Assembly (NCBI GenBank): GCA_011390055.1
Contig: JAABTC010000078.1
Location: 1 to 7,499, forward strand
Direction of reading: 5' to 3'
Source: Burkholderiales bacterium
GTDB lineage: Bacteria > Pseudomonadota > Gammaproteobacteria > Burkholderiales > Burkholderiaceae_C
Length of the DNA stretch: 7,499 bases
Numbering within the stretch: the first letter of the stretch is position 1; the number at the start of each line of letters is the position of its first letter. Made by a program: the position numbers and the translations under genes. The notes beneath the pieces were generated by a model. It was not told the origin of the DNA. It saw nothing but the letters and a program-made list of their open reading frames with translations, and did no database searches. Below are positions 7,200 to 7,499 of the stretch, piece by piece.

Positions 7200-7499
7200 C
7201 GTAGTACGGGCCGGCGAAGTAGAGGCCGGCGGCGTCGAAGGTGGGGGCGGCGGCGTCGCGGTCGCGTGCGGCCAGCACCTCGGCCAACCAGTGCGCCGGC
7301 CGGGCCCCCTGGCCCACGGCGATCAGGCAGCCCATGATGTTGCGCACCATGTGGTGCAGGAAAGCGCTGCCGTCGAAGTCGACGTGCCAGTAGGCGCCGC
7401 GGCGCGCGATGTCGATGCGGTGCAGTCGCTTGACAGGCGAACGCGCCTGGCAGGCGGCACTGCGAAACGAGGTGAAGTCGTGTTCGCCGATCAGCAGCG
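7144..7499 (-). CDS. truA: tRNA pseudouridine(38-40) synthase TruA, C-terminal part (5' end outside window)
   Basis: TruA isomerises uridines 38, 39 and 40 in the anticodon arm of many tRNAs to pseudouridine in the cytoplasm. Only the last 117 residues lie in the window; the gene enters at the right edge and ends at a TGA at 7146-7144. Visible TruA signatures are a GEHDFTSFR segment near the start of the fragment, a KRLHRIDIARRG strand, the FLHHMVRNIMG helix, AARDR, and the terminal AGLYFAGPYYD strand. These are the usual order and spacing of the C-terminal half of the catalytic domain. The catalytic Asp lies in the missing part. The tail ends at the normal place for the family, so nothing suggests truncation at the 3' end. 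trpF follows directly and, if an ATG start is used, overlaps the truA tail out of frame. Assignment is by remembered family motifs and is secure. Confidence 0.96.
   Translation of the reverse strand, partial: LLIGEHDFTSFRSAACQARSPVKRLHRIDIARRGAYWHVDFDGSAFLHHMVRNIMGCLIAVGQGARPAHWLAEVLAARDRDAAAPTFDAAGLYFAGPYYDARHGLPQHTAAFDWLAH

Noticed and set aside
7144..7250. A trp leader peptide or attenuator before trpF
   Set aside because: There is no intergenic space, as trpF abuts or overlaps truA. No short Trp-codon-rich frame or alternative hairpins are visible.

Overview
The window reads as ordinary high-GC chromosome from a betaproteobacterium, most likely Burkholderiales (Comamonadaceae, or the Rubrivivax/Leptothrix/Methylibium neighbourhood). 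The basis is the GC-rich third codon positions, the close protein-level resemblance of FolC, TrpB, AccD and PurF to that order as I remember it, and the gene order. Every supported gene is on the minus strand, so the biological reading direction runs from high to low coordinates: truA (3' end only), trpF, trpB, trpA, accD, folC, a dedD-type SPOR-domain gene, cvpA, purF (5' part only). Coding density is almost complete. The only gaps are 1 nt (trpF/trpB), 72 nt (folC/dedD) and 13 nt (cvpA/purF).

Right part (about 7499 to 4389): the C-terminal 117 residues of tRNA pseudouridine synthase TruA, then trpF, trpB and trpA, which cover phosphoribosylanthranilate isomerisation and both subunits of tryptophan synthase. 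trpB and trpA share an ATGA start/stop overlap. The trpF start is the one real annotation ambiguity.

Middle part (4392 to 2228): accD, the zinc-ribbon beta subunit of acetyl-CoA carboxylase carboxyltransferase, overlaps trpA by ATGA. folC, dihydrofolate/folylpolyglutamate synthase, overlaps accD by GTGA. From trpF to folC the genes form one unbroken, probably translationally coupled chain linking tryptophan, fatty-acid and folate synthesis.

Left part (2155 to 1): a membrane-anchored SPOR-domain protein (DedD type), cvpA (GTG start, GTGA overlap), and purF (GTG start placing the catalytic Cys at position 2). The order accD-folC-dedD-cvpA-purF downstream of truA is also the E. coli arrangement. 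trpF sits at this place in Pseudomonas, and trpFBA sits here in many betaproteobacteria, so the layout is an old conserved metabolic cluster and not an accessory island.

I found no mobile element, CRISPR array, RNA gene, phage remnant or undescribed system. The points worth a second look are small. They are a perfect 22-bp palindrome just before the cvpA start, an orphan Shine-Dalgarno sequence and unclear start at trpF, non-consensus residues in a normally invariant FolC motif, and the direct trpB-trpA junction, which lacks the methyltransferase gene I recall there in several relatives.
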